Shown here: positions 43,552 to 52,365 of the stretch, in pieces
Numbering within the stretch: the stretch's first letter is position 1
Layout of the letters: each line of letters opens with the position of its first letter
From: Sphingomonas_D zeicaulis
GTDB taxonomy: Bacteria; Pseudomonadota; Alphaproteobacteria; Sphingomonadales; Sphingomonadaceae
NCBI RefSeq assembly: GCF_050433225.1
Contig: NZ_JBNPXQ010000002.1
Location: 558,001-622,000, forward strand
Direction of reading: 5' to 3'
DNA length: 64,000 bases
Made by a program: the position numbers and the translations under genes
The notes under the pieces: model-generated
What the model was told of the DNA's origin: nothing
Database searches by the model: none
The model's input: only the letters and a program-made list of their open reading frames with translations

Positions 43552-46500
43552 TTATTCCGCTGCCGCGACCGGCTGGCGATCGTTGAGCGGCTGTTCCAGC
43601 CGGTCGATCATCTCCTTCGGGCAGACCTGCCAGATCTTGTCGCGCCAGCGCAGCCAGTCGTCGAGGATCGTGTTGGACCATTTGCTGTCGGTGGCGACGG
43701 CATGCTCAGCGATCAGCGCGCGGCACCGGTTCTCCCAGTGCAGTGATCCGAAGCGCTGCCAGACGATGCTTTCCGGGTTGGCGCGCTTTTCGAACTCGTC
43801 GTTCACGTCGAGGATGAACGCCATGCCGCCGGTCATGCCGGCGCCGAAATTGTCGCCGACATCGCCCAGGATCACCGCGGTGCCGTTGGTCATATATTCG
43901 CAGCCATTGGCGCCGCAGCCCTCGACCACCACGGTCGCGCCCGAATTGCGCACCGCGAAGCGTTCGCCCGCCTGGCCCGCCGCGAACAGCTTGCCCGCGG
44001 TCGCACCATAGAGAACGGTGTTGCCGAGGATCGTGTTGGACTGACTCTCCAGCGGAGAGGAGACCATCGGCCGCACCGTGATGATGCCGCCCGAAAGCCC
44101 CTTGCCGACATAGTCGTTGGCATCGCCGAACACTTCCAGCGTCACGCCCTTGCACAGGAAGGCGCCCAGCGACTGGCCGGCGCTGCCGCGCAGGCGGACG
44201 CGGACGTGATGGTCCGCCAGCGCCTTCATGCCATAGGCCGCGGTGATCTCCGCCGATAGCCGCGTGCCGACCGCGCGGTGCGTGTTGCGCACCGTGTAGG
44301 TCAGCTGCATCTTCTCGCGGCGCTTGAACACCGGCTGCGCGTCATGGATCATCTGCGCGTCGAGGCTGTCGGGTACCTCGTTGCGATTGCCCTCGATGTT
44401 GAAGCGGCGCTTGTCGTCGTCCGCATCCACCTTGGCGAGGATCGGGTTGAGGTCGAGATCGTCGAGATGCTCGGCACCGCGGCTGACCTGGCGGAGCAGG
44501 TCGGTGCGGCCGACGACGTCGTTCAGGCTGCGATAGCCCAGCCGCGCGAGGATCTCGCGGACTTCCTCGGCGATGAAGGTCATCAGGTTGATGACCTTCT
44601 CCGGTGTGCCGGTGAACTTGGCGCGCAGCCGCTCGTCCTGCACGCAGACGCCCACCGGACAGGTGTTCGAATGGCACTGGCGCACCATGATGCAGCCCAT
44701 CGCGACGAGGCTGAGCGTGCCGATGCCATATTCCTCGGCGCCGAGGATCGCGGCGATGACGATGTCGCGCCCGGTCTTGAGGCCGCCGTCGGAGCGCAGC
44801 TTCACGCGGTGGCGCAGCCCGTTCAGGGTCAGCACCTGGTTGACTTCGGACAGGCCCATTTCCCACGGGGTGCCGGCGTACTTGACCGACGTCTGCGGGG
44901 AGGCGCCGGTGCCGCCGACATGGCCGGAGACGAGGATGACGTCGGCATGTGCCTTGGCGACGCCCGCCGCGACCGTGCCGATGCCCGCCGAGCTGACCAG
45001 CTTCACGCACACCTTGGCGCGCGGGTTGATCTGCTTGAGGTCGTAGATTAGCTGCGCCAGATCCTCGATCGAATAGATGTCATGGTGCGGCGGCGGCGAG
45101 ATCAGCATCACGCCCGGCGTCGAGTGCCGCAGCCTGGCGATGAACTCGGTGACCTTGAAGCCGGGAAGCTGGCCGCCCTCGCCGGGCTTGGCACCCTGCG
45201 CGACCTTGATCTCCAGTTCGTCGGCGGCACCCAGATATTCCGCGGTCACGCCGAAGCGCCCCGAGGCGATCTGCTTGACGTTGGAATTGGCGTTGTCACC
45301 ATTCTCATAGGGCTGATAGCGGATCGAATCCTCGCCGCCTTCGCCCGACACCGCCTTGGCACCGATGCGGTTCATCGCGATCGCCAGCGTCTCGTGCGCC
45401 TCGGGGCTCAGCGCGCCGAGCGACATGCCCGGCGTCACGAAGCGCTTGCGGATCTCGGTGATCGCCTCGACCGAATCGATCGGGATCGCTTCCTTGGCGT
45501 AGTTGAACTCCAGCAGGTCGCGCAGATAGATCGGCGGCAAGTCGCGCACCCCCCGCGAGAATTGCAGGTAGGTCGAGTAGCTGTCGGTCGCGACCGAGGT
45601 CTGCAGCAGGTGCATCAACTGAGCCGAATAGGCATGCGCCTCGCCGCCGTTGCGGTGGCGATAGAAGCCGCCGATCGGCAAGGTCACCACCGCCTTGTCC
45701 CACGCCGCTTCATGGCGGAGCATCGCGTTCAGATGCAGCGAGGCATAGCCTTCGCCGCTGATCTTGGCGGGCATGCCCGGGAACAGATCGTTGACCAGCG
45801 CGCGGCTGAGGCCGACCGCCTCGAAATTATAGCCGCCGCGATAGGAGGAGATCACTGCGATCCCCATCTTGGCCATGATCTTGAGCAGGCCGTCGTCGAT
45901 CGCTTTGCGGTGTCGCTTCAGGCAGTCGGCGAACGGCCGGTCGCCGAACAGGCCGCGACCGTGGCGATCGGCGATCGCCGCTTCCGCCAGGTAGGCGTTC
46001 ACCGTCGTCGCGCCGACGCCGATCAGCACCGCATAATAATGGGTGTCGAGGCACTCGGCGGTGCGCACGTTGATGCTGGCATAGCTGCGCAGCCCCTTGC
46101 GGACGAGGTGGGTGTGCACCGCCGCCGCCGCCAGCACGCCGGCGATCGCCACCCGCTCGGGGCCGACGCCCTCGTCGGTCAGGAACAGCTCGGTCTTGCC
46201 CTCGCGCACCGCCTGCTCGGCCTCGGCGCGGATGCGCGCGATCGCCGCGCGCAGCGAATCGGGCGCGCCGCCGGAAGCGAAGGTGCAATCGATTTCCGCG
46301 ACCTGCTTGCCGAAATGCGCCTTCAGCCGATCCCAGTCGGCACAGGTCAGCACCGGCGAATCGAGCACCAGCACATCCTGCCGGCCGCGTTCGGTGTCGA
46401 GGATGTTCGCCAGGTTTCCGAAGCGGGTCTTCAGGCTCATCACCTGCGTCTCGCGTAGCGAATCGATCGGCGGGTTGGTGACCTGGCTGAAATTCTGGCG

Positions 46501-48081
46501 GAAGAAGTGGCTGATCATCCGCGGCTTGTCGGAAATCACCGCCAGCGGCGTGTCGTCGCCCATCGATCCGATCGCTTCCTTCGCGTCGTCGATCATCGGC
46601 GCGAGGATCAGTTCCATGTCCTCCAGCGTCTGGCCGGCGGCGACCTGGCGGCGGATCAACTCGGCGCGGTCCCATTGCGGCGTCGAACGGTCGCCACTGC
46701 CGGGCAGGTCGTCCATCGTCAGGAAGCCGCCGATCATGTCGGCATAGGCATGTTCGCCCGCGATCCGGTCCTTGATCTGGCGGTCGTGATAGAGTTCGCC
46801 CTCGTCGAGGTCGATCGCGATCATCTCGCCCGGCCCGAGCCGGCCCTTGCGGAGCACGGTCGATTCGGGGACGACGACCATGCCGGTCTCCGAACCCACG
46901 ATCAGCAGGCCGTCGATCGTCTCGGTATAGCGCAGCGGGCGCAGCGCGTTGCGGTCCATGCCGGCGACCACCCAGCGGCCGTCGGTCATCGCCAGCGCGG
47001 CCGGGCCGTCCCACGGCTCCATCACGCTCGCGAGATATTCGTACATCGCGCGATGCGCCGGCGGCATGTCCTCATTCTGCTGCCACGCCTCGGGGACGAG
47101 CATCAGCTTGGCGGTCGGCGCGTCGCGGCCCGATCGGCAGATCGTTTCGAACACGGCGTCGAGCGCGGCGGTGTCGCTGGCGCCCGCCGGGATGACCGGC
47201 TTGATGTCCTCCGAATGCTCCCCGAAGGCGAGGCTCGCCATCCGGATCTCGTGGGATTTCATCCAGTTCTTGTTGCCGCGGATCGTGTTGATCTCGCCAT
47301 TGTGCGCGAGCGTGCGGAAGGGCTGCGCCAGCCACCATTGCGGGAAGGTGTTGGTGGAATAGCGCTGGTGGAAGATCGCCACGCGCGAGACGAAGCGATC
47401 GTCGGTCAGGTCCGGATAGAAGACCGACAGGCTCTCCGCGAGGAACAGCCCCTTGTAGATGATCGACCGGCACGACAGCGAGCAGATGTAGAAGCCGGAG
47501 ATCTGGGCCTCGATCACCTTGCGCTCGATCCGCCGGCGGATGAGGTAGAGATTCTTCTCGAACTCGGCGGCATCCTGGTCGGCGGGCATCGGGCCCGCGA
47601 TCATGATCTGCTCGATCTCGGGGCGCGTCGCCTGCGCCTTCTGGCCGATCACCGAGACGTCGACGGGCACCTGGCGCCAGCCATAGATGGTGTAGCCGGC
47701 ATCGATGATCTCGCTCTCGACGATCGTGCGGCAGGTTTCCTGCGCCCCCAGATCGGTGCGCGGCAGGAACACCATGCCGACGGCGAGGCGGTTGGGCCGC
47801 GGGCGATGGCCCGAATCGGCGATCGCATCGTCGAAGAAGCGCACGGGCAGGTCGACATGCAGGCCGGCACCGTCACCGGTCTTGCCGTCCGCGTCAACCG
47901 CGCCGCGGTGCCACACCGCCTTGAGCGCATCGATCGCGCTCGCGACCACGCGGCGCGACGGCTTGCCGTCGGTCGCCGCGACCAGACCCACGCCGCAGGC
48001 GTCGCCCTCGAACTCGGGGCGGTACATGCCTTCGCGGGCCAGCCGCTCGCGCTCGGATTCCATGTGCAATATAGTGCTCAT
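43552..48081 (-). CDS. gltB: glutamate synthase large subunit
   Basis: This 1509-residue NADPH-GOGAT large subunit makes glutamate from glutamine and 2-oxoglutarate. The N-terminal glutaminase domain has catalytic Cys29 (FEGDACGVGL), exposed after removal of a propeptide. A central domain follows, then the FMN-binding synthase domain (KVCVKLVSSAGIGTVAAGV, SGHVGGTGASP). The 3Fe-4S cluster is C-x5-C-x4-C (CIMVRQCHSNTC), and the C-terminal beta-helix has Gly-rich repeats. The ATG at 48081 overlaps the gltD stop by 4 bases; an internal ATG at 48063 is an alternative. GltD supplies electrons. Confidence 0.97.
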   Translation of the reverse strand: MSTILHMESERERLAREGMYRPEFEGDACGVGLVAATDGKPSRRVVASAIDALKAVWHRGAVDADGKTGDGAGLHVDLPVRFFDDAIADSGHRPRPNRLAVGMVFLPRTDLGAQETCRTIVESEIIDAGYTIYGWRQVPVDVSVIGQKAQATRPEIEQIMIAGPMPADQDAAEFEKNLYLIRRRIERKVIEAQISGFYICSLSCRSIIYKGLFLAESLSVFYPDLTDDRFVSRVAIFHQRYSTNTFPQWWLAQPFRTLAHNGEINTIRGNKNWMKSHEIRMASLAFGEHSEDIKPVIPAGASDTAALDAVFETICRSGRDAPTAKLMLVPEAWQQNEDMPPAHRAMYEYLASVMEPWDGPAALAMTDGRWVVAGMDRNALRPLRYTETIDGLLIVGSETGMVVVPESTVLRKGRLGPGEMIAIDLDEGELYHDRQIKDRIAGEHAYADMIGGFLTMDDLPGSGDRSTPQWDRAELIRRQVAAGQTLEDMELILAPMIDDAKEAIGSMGDDTPLAVISDKPRMISHFFRQNFSQVTNPPIDSLRETQVMSLKTRFGNLANILDTERGRQDVLVLDSPVLTCADWDRLKAHFGKQVAEIDCTFASGGAPDSLRAAIARIRAEAEQAVREGKTELFLTDEGVGPERVAIAGVLAAAAVHTHLVRKGLRSYASINVRTAECLDTHYYAVLIGVGATTVNAYLAEAAIADRHGRGLFGDRPFADCLKRHRKAIDDGLLKIMAKMGIAVISSYRGGYNFEAVGLSRALVNDLFPGMPAKISGEGYASLHLNAMLRHEAAWDKAVVTLPIGGFYRHRNGGEAHAYSAQLMHLLQTSVATDSYSTYLQFSRGVRDLPPIYLRDLLEFNYAKEAIPIDSVEAITEIRKRFVTPGMSLGALSPEAHETLAIAMNRIGAKAVSGEGGEDSIRYQPYENGDNANSNVKQIASGRFGVTAEYLGAADELEIKVAQGAKPGEGGQLPGFKVTEFIARLRHSTPGVMLISPPPHHDIYSIEDLAQLIYDLKQINPRAKVCVKLVSSAGIGTVAAGVAKAHADVILVSGHVGGTGASPQTSVKYAGTPWEMGLSEVNQVLTLNGLRHRVKLRSDGGLKTGRDIVIAAILGAEEYGIGTLSLVAMGCIMVRQCHSNTCPVGVCVQDERLRAKFTGTPEKVINLMTFIAEEVREILARLGYRSLNDVVGRTDLLRQVSRGAEHLDDLDLNPILAKVDADDDKRRFNIEGNRNEVPDSLDAQMIHDAQPVFKRREKMQLTYTVRNTHRAVGTRLSAEITAAYGMKALADHHVRVRLRGSAGQSLGAFLCKGVTLEVFGDANDYVGKGLSGGIITVRPMVSSPLESQSNTILGNTVLYGATAGKLFAAGQAGERFAVRNSGATVVVEGCGANGCEYMTNGTAVILGDVGDNFGAGMTGGMAFILDVNDEFEKRANPESIVWQRFGSLHWENRCRALIAEHAVATDSKWSNTILDDWLRWRDKIWQVCPKEMIDRLEQPLNDRQPVAAAE

Positions 48082-49532
48082 GCCGCGACCCTTTCCTTCT
48101 GGGCGGCTTCTGCCTTCTTCGTCTTCAAATAGCTGTGCATGCGCTCGGCCACGTCGCGGCCGTCGCGGATCGCCCACACCACCAGGCTGGCGCCGCGCAC
48201 GATGTCGCCTGCGGCGAACACGCCGTCCACGCTGGTCTGCATCGTCTTATGGTCGACGCGCAGCGTGCCCCAGCGGGTGACCGAGAGGTCATCCGCGCCG
48301 AACAGCTTGGGCAGGTCCTCGGCGTCGAAGCCGAGCGCCTTGATCACCAGATCGGCCTCGAGGCGGAACTCGCTGCCCGGATCGGGCTCGGGCGCGCGGC
48401 GGCCGCTCGCGTCGGGGGCGCCCAGCCGCATCTTGATCGCGCGCACACCGGCGACATGCTCGGTGCCGTCGAACGCCTCGGGAGCGGAAAGCCAGACGAA
48501 CTCGACGCCCTCTTCCTCGGCATTCTTCACCTCGTTCTGCGAGCCCGGCATGTTCTGCCGGTCGCGGCGATAGAGGCACTTCACCGAGGCGGCACCCTGG
48601 CGGATTGCGGTGCGGACGCAGTCCATCGCGGTGTCGCCGCCGCCGATCACGACGATGTTCTTGCCCTCGGCGTTGAGCGCGCCCTCGTCGAACGCCGGCA
48701 CCGCATCGCCGAAGCTCTTGCGGTTGGAGGCGGTGAGATAGTCGAGCGCGTCGATCACGCCCGGCGCGCCGACACCCGGCGCCTTGATCGCGCGCGGCTT
48801 GTAAACGCCGGTGGCGACCAGCATTGCATCGTGGCGATCGCGCAGCTCGGAAAGCTTGGCATCGCGGCCGACGTCGAAGCCTTCGTGGAAGGTAATGCCG
48901 GCATCCTTGAGCCGCTGGACGCGACGCATGACGACATGCTTCTCCAGCTTGAAGCCGGGGATGCCGTAGGTCAGCAGCCCGCCCGCACGGTCGTAGCGGT
49001 CGTAGACATGGACCTCATAGCCCTGCGCGCGCAGCAGCTCGGCGGCGGTGAGGCCGGCCGGGCCCGCGCCGATGATGCCGACAGACTGGCCGCGATCGGG
49101 GAGGGGGCGGATCGGCTCGACCCAGCCCTCTTCCCACGCGGTGTCGGTGATGAACTTCTCGACCGAGCCGATGGTGACGGCGCCGTGGCCGGAGAATTCG
49201 ATGACGCAATTGCCCTCGCACAGCCGGTCCTGCGGGCAGATGCGGCCGCAGATCTCGGGCATGGTCGAGGTCGCGTTGGACAGTTCATAGGCTTCGCGCA
49301 GGCGGCCTTCCGCCGTCAGCCGCAGCCAGTCCGGGATATGGTTGTGCAGCGGGCAATGCACCGAGCAATAGGGCACGCCGCATTGCGAGCAGCGCGCCGC
49401 CTGTTCTTCCGCCTTGGGCACCGCGAACCGCTCGGCGATCTCGCGAAAATCCTCCGCACGCACCTCGGCGGCACGCTTGTCCGGATAGGATTGTCCGGTG
49501 ACGACGAACTTCAACATGGGATTGTCGGCCAT
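48078..49532 (-). CDS. gltD: glutamate synthase small subunit
   Basis: This 484-residue FAD-dependent NADPH oxidoreductase passes electrons to GltB. Two N-terminal Cys clusters (CSQCGVPYCSVHCP and CPQDRLCEGNC) bind [4Fe-4S] centres. The FAD motif is GAGPAGLTAAELLRAQG and the NADPH motif is VIGGGDTAMDC, and a C-terminal FAAGDIVRGASLVVWAI binds flavin. The ATG at 49532 follows a GGAGGGC ribosome site. It comes first in the operon, before gltB, an order known from other alphaproteobacteria. The 154-base region upstream contains a perfect TTACCGGTAA palindrome at 49617-49626. Confidence 0.97.
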   Translation of the reverse strand: MADNPMLKFVVTGQSYPDKRAAEVRAEDFREIAERFAVPKAEEQAARCSQCGVPYCSVHCPLHNHIPDWLRLTAEGRLREAYELSNATSTMPEICGRICPQDRLCEGNCVIEFSGHGAVTIGSVEKFITDTAWEEGWVEPIRPLPDRGQSVGIIGAGPAGLTAAELLRAQGYEVHVYDRYDRAGGLLTYGIPGFKLEKHVVMRRVQRLKDAGITFHEGFDVGRDAKLSELRDRHDAMLVATGVYKPRAIKAPGVGAPGVIDALDYLTASNRKSFGDAVPAFDEGALNAEGKNIVVIGGGDTAMDCVRTAIRQGAASVKCLYRRDRQNMPGSQNEVKNAEEEGVEFVWLSAPEAFDGTEHVAGVRAIKMRLGAPDASGRRAPEPDPGSEFRLEADLVIKALGFDAEDLPKLFGADDLSVTRWGTLRVDHKTMQTSVDGVFAAGDIVRGASLVVWAIRDGRDVAERMHSYLKTKKAEAAQKERVAA

Positions 49533-49686
49533 ATGCCCTCCTGAGCGTTCGCATACGCACAGGAAAGCGGCCAAGTCACGTGCAAATCGGGCATTAAGTC
49601 AGATATGCTGACCTATTTACCGGTAAGTTGTTCGTTTGCGGTGCCGATCTGTAACAGTTCCAAAGACCAGTAGGTCCGAATCGGCC

Positions 49687-50487
49687 TTATTCGGCCAACA
49701 GCCATACCAGCGCGGACGCGCCGGCGATGATTCGGTACCAGGCAAACGGCGCGAAGCCGTAACGGGTGACGACCGCCATGAACGCCTTCACCACCACCAC
49801 CGCAACGATGAAGGAGACGACGAAGCCGACGCCGATGAGCCCCATCATGTCCGACGTGATCGCGTCGCGATGCTTGAAGAGCTGCAGCACCGTCGCGCCG
49901 GTCAGGGTCGGCAGCGCGAGAAAAAAGCTGAACTCGGCGGCGGTGCGGCGATCGATCCCGAACGCCATCGCGCCCATGATCGTCGCGCCCGAACGGCTGA
50001 CGCCGGGAATCATCGCGATGCACTGGACGAGGCCGATCTTCAGCGACTGGCCGATGCTGACATTGGAGATGCCACCCACTTCCTGCGTTTTCGCCAGCCG
50101 TTCGATGATCAGGATGGCGACACCGCCGATGATCAGCGACCAGGCGACAACCACCGCATTTTCGAGCAGCGCATCGATTTCATCGGCGAAGATCAGCCCC
50201 AGCGCCACCGCGGGCACGAAGGCGATCAGCAGGTTGCGGACGAAGGCGACCGAATGCTTCTCTCCCTTGAACAGGCCCGAGAGCACTGCAAGGAAGGTGC
50301 GCCAGTAGAGCACGACGATCGCCAGGATCGCGCCGGGCTGGATCGCGATGTTGAACACCGCCCAGTCCTCTGCCTTGAAGCCGAGCAGTTCGGTGGCGAG
50401 GATCAGGTGGCCGGTCGAGGATACCGGCAGGAATTCCGTAATGCCCTCGACGATACCGAGCAGGATCGCGGTGATGAGGTCCGACAT
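49687..50487 (-). CDS. uppP: undecaprenyl-diphosphate phosphatase
   Basis: This 266-residue membrane enzyme has about eight helices. The two active-site motifs are EGITEFLPVSSTGHLIL (Glu-rich site and PxSSxGH) and PGVSRSGATIMGAM. It releases phosphate from undecaprenyl diphosphate so the carrier can be reused for peptidoglycan, LPS and exopolysaccharide. The ATG at 50487 begins the first conserved helix; a longer frame to 50583 is not used. Confidence 0.95.
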   Translation of the reverse strand: MSDLITAILLGIVEGITEFLPVSSTGHLILATELLGFKAEDWAVFNIAIQPGAILAIVVLYWRTFLAVLSGLFKGEKHSVAFVRNLLIAFVPAVALGLIFADEIDALLENAVVVAWSLIIGGVAILIIERLAKTQEVGGISNVSIGQSLKIGLVQCIAMIPGVSRSGATIMGAMAFGIDRRTAAEFSFFLALPTLTGATVLQLFKHRDAITSDMMGLIGVGFVVSFIVAVVVVKAFMAVVTRYGFAPFAWYRIIAGASALVWLLAE

Positions 50488-50609
50488 GCGCCAGGCAGGC
50501 CTTTCAGTCGCTGGCCGGGCGCCCCGCAGGCGCGGGTTGCCGGGCGGGGAGAAATGTTCGTGGCACGCGCTGCCCGCCCCCAAGGGCGGGCAGCAACGGG
50601 GTTATGGGT

Positions 50610-51551
50610 TCAGGCGACGCTCTTGCGGCCGAACCGGCCGTTGCGCTGGTAGAGCACCAGCCAGCCCGGTGCGATTGCGGCGAGCGGCGTCGCCGTGACG
50701 CCGAGGTCGTTCAGACCGGCGGCGCCGGGCGCTACGACATTGTCATGCTGAAGCATCGCCCACTGGTCGCTGGTGATCGGCGCACCCGGCAGCCAGCCCG
50801 TCAGCTTGGCGAGCAGGCCGCCGAAGGCATCGGGCACTTCGACGAAATTGGGATCGCGATGCGTCTCGGCCGCAATCCAGCGCTGCAGCTCCATCATGCT
50901 GAGCACGTCGGGCCCGCCCAGCTCGAAGGTCTTGCCCGCGAAGTCGTGTGGATTCTCGACTGCCGCGAGAACCGCGCGCGCCACGTCTCCGGCGAACACC
51001 GGCTGGAACTTCACGGCAGGGCGCAGCACCGGAACCACCGGTGCGTTCTGCATGCCGGCGAAGCGGTTGATGAACTGGTCCTCGCGGCCGAACACGATCG
51101 AGGGGCGCAGGATCGTCGCACCCGGGAAGGCCGCGCGTACCCGCGCCTCGCCGGCTGCCTTGCTGCGGCCATAGGCGGAAGCCGAATCGGCATCCGCGCC
51201 GATCGCGGAGATGTGGACCAGCGATTCGGCCCCCGCGCCGGCGGCGGCCTCGGCGATGTTTGCAGCGCCCTCGACGTGGAAGGCTTCGAAATCGCCCTTG
51301 AGGATGCCGACGAAGTTCACGACCGAGTCGGAACCCTGCAGCGCGCGCGCCAACGTCGCGGGCTTGCGGATGTCTGCGGCGACGAACTGCGTCTGGCCGA
51401 GATTGCCCTGCGACTTCAGATACCACGCGTTGCGCGGATCTCGCTCGACGATGCGCACGCGCCAGCCGGCCTTGAGCAGCGCCCTGGCGGCATAGCGGCC
51501 AAGAAATCCGCTGCCGCCCACCAGCGTCACCAGCCTGTTGTCGATGCTCAC
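50610..51551 (-). CDS. complex I NDUFA9-like / NAD(P)-binding atypical SDR protein
   Basis: This 313-residue protein starts at GTG 51551 because the ATG two bases upstream is followed at once by a stop. It has an N-terminal Rossmann motif VTLVGGSGFLGRYAARALL, an SDR-like body (SAIGADADSASAYGRSKAAGE with the Tyr-x3-Lys pair), and ILRPSIVFGREDQFINRF, the block shared with the NDUFA9 subunit of complex I and related bacterial proteins. It may assist complex I assembly or act as an oxidoreductase; the sequence does not tell. It lies 122 bases upstream of uppP, same strand. Confidence 0.88.
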   Translation of the reverse strand: MSIDNRLVTLVGGSGFLGRYAARALLKAGWRVRIVERDPRNAWYLKSQGNLGQTQFVAADIRKPATLARALQGSDSVVNFVGILKGDFEAFHVEGAANIAEAAAGAGAESLVHISAIGADADSASAYGRSKAAGEARVRAAFPGATILRPSIVFGREDQFINRFAGMQNAPVVPVLRPAVKFQPVFAGDVARAVLAAVENPHDFAGKTFELGGPDVLSMMELQRWIAAETHRDPNFVEVPDAFGGLLAKLTGWLPGAPITSDQWAMLQHDNVVAPGAAGLNDLGVTATPLAAIAPGWLVLYQRNGRFGRKSVA

Positions 51552-51599
51552 ATTCGCCTCCTGATGTTGCGGTGCACCCTTGCCCCATCGATATGACCG

Positions 51600-51628
51600 T
51601 TGACAAGGCCGCAAGCGACGTCTAGCTG
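51600..51628 (+). promoter_or_regulatory. promoter of tRNA-Leu
   Basis: TTGACA (51600-51605) is a consensus -35, followed after exactly 17 bases by TAGCTG (51623-51628). The tRNA begins 17 bases further. The sequence between the -10 and the tRNA is GC-rich, as in growth-rate-controlled stable RNA promoters. Confidence 0.6.
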
Positions 51629-51644
51629 CCGCGGCCTACCCCGT

Positions 51645-51731
51645 GCCCAGATGGCGGAATTGGTAGACGCACCAGCTTCAGGTGCTGGCGATCGCAAGGT
51701 CGTGGAGGTTCGAGTCCTCTTCTGGGCACCA
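51645..51731 (+). tRNA. tRNA-Leu (anticodon CAG), CCA encoded
   Basis: The acceptor strands GCCCAGA (51645-51651) and TCTGGGC (51721-51727) pair perfectly, followed by discriminator A and an encoded CCA. The anticodon stem CCAGC/GCTGG encloses TT-CAG-GT, with CAG at 51679-51681, reading CUG codons. A long variable arm (CGATCGCAAGGTCG) and the GTTCGAGTC T-arm mark a class II leucine tRNA. It has its own promoter and terminator. Confidence 0.97.
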
Positions 51732-51760
51732 TTTCCTTCGGCAACGCCGAAGGGCCCAAA

Positions 51761-51787
51761 AAGGCCGCAGATGCTGCGGCCTTTTTT
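51761..51787 (+). terminator. rho-independent terminator of tRNA-Leu
   Basis: AAGGCCGCAG and CTGCGGCCTT form a 10-bp stem with loop ATG, followed by a run of T to 51787. It lies 30 bases after the tRNA. Confidence 0.88.
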
Positions 51788-51843
51788 CGTTGATCGAGGC
51801 GCGAATGCTGGCCGCGCCGCGTGGTTGGAAGACCGGAAGTCGG

Positions 51844-52218
51844 ATGTTCGAACTGAGCAAACAGTTTCGTTTCGAGGCGGCCCACACGCTTGACCGCGTG
51901 ATCGAGACCGAATCGAGCCGGCGCATCCACGGCCACAGCTATCGCGCCGAGGTTGCGGTGCGCGGCCGGCCCGATTCGATGACCGGCATGATCGTCGACC
52001 TCGGCCTGCTCGAACGCGCGATCGCCGATGCCCGGGACGCGCTCGACCATCGTTTTCTCGACGAGATCGAGGATCTGGGGCCGGCGACGATGGAAAATCT
52101 CAGCCGGTGGATCTGGGATCGGTTGCGGCCGACCATTGCTCCCCTCGCGCGCGTGACCGTCTACCGCGATTCGAGCGGCGATGCCTGCTCCTATTGGGGC
52201 GAAGACGGCACGGCCTGA
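51844..52218 (+). CDS. 6-pyruvoyl-tetrahydropterin synthase/QueD family protein lacking the usual Cys
   Basis: This 124-residue protein has the T-fold pattern: FELSKQFRFEAAHTL with the first zinc His, then IHGHSYRAEV with the second and third. MIVDLGLLERAI follows, then LDHRFLDE with the catalytic-relay His-Asp, and PATMENLSRWIWDRL. In QueD and PTPS the residue four before HGH is the catalytic Cys (C-x3-HGH); here it is Ser (SRRIHGH). A typical 6-carboxytetrahydropterin synthase activity for queuosine is therefore doubtful. The ATG at 51844 gives a normal N-terminus; one at 51805 with a GAGG site is an alternative. Confidence 0.85.
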   Translation: MFELSKQFRFEAAHTLDRVIETESSRRIHGHSYRAEVAVRGRPDSMTGMIVDLGLLERAIADARDALDHRFLDEIEDLGPATMENLSRWIWDRLRPTIAPLARVTVYRDSSGDACSYWGEDGTA

Positions 52219-52365
52219 GCCGAAGAAAACCGGCCTCGTCAGCCGAAAGCGTCCGAAAACCCCAGCAGTCCTCGATCGTTCGGCTTTTCCGCTGCGGTGC
52301 AGCGAACAAATCGCCGCGTTGCTCGTTGGTCGGTCTCTGACCGGCGACATGGAAGATGCGGCGGC

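Noticed and set aside
46507..48132. 541-codon plus-strand open frame opposite gltB
   Set aside because: It is an antisense shadow of the glutaminase region of gltB, with no recognisable motif.
51645..51731. tRNA-Leu as an integration site for a mobile element
   Set aside because: No integrase, no duplicated tRNA 3' end and no foreign block follows; ordinary chromosomal genes lie on both sides.
52219..52365. AGCCGAA...TTCGGCT as a terminator after the QueD-like gene
   Set aside because: The 7-bp arms are about 30 bases apart, giving a weak hairpin without a T-run, so it is not called.
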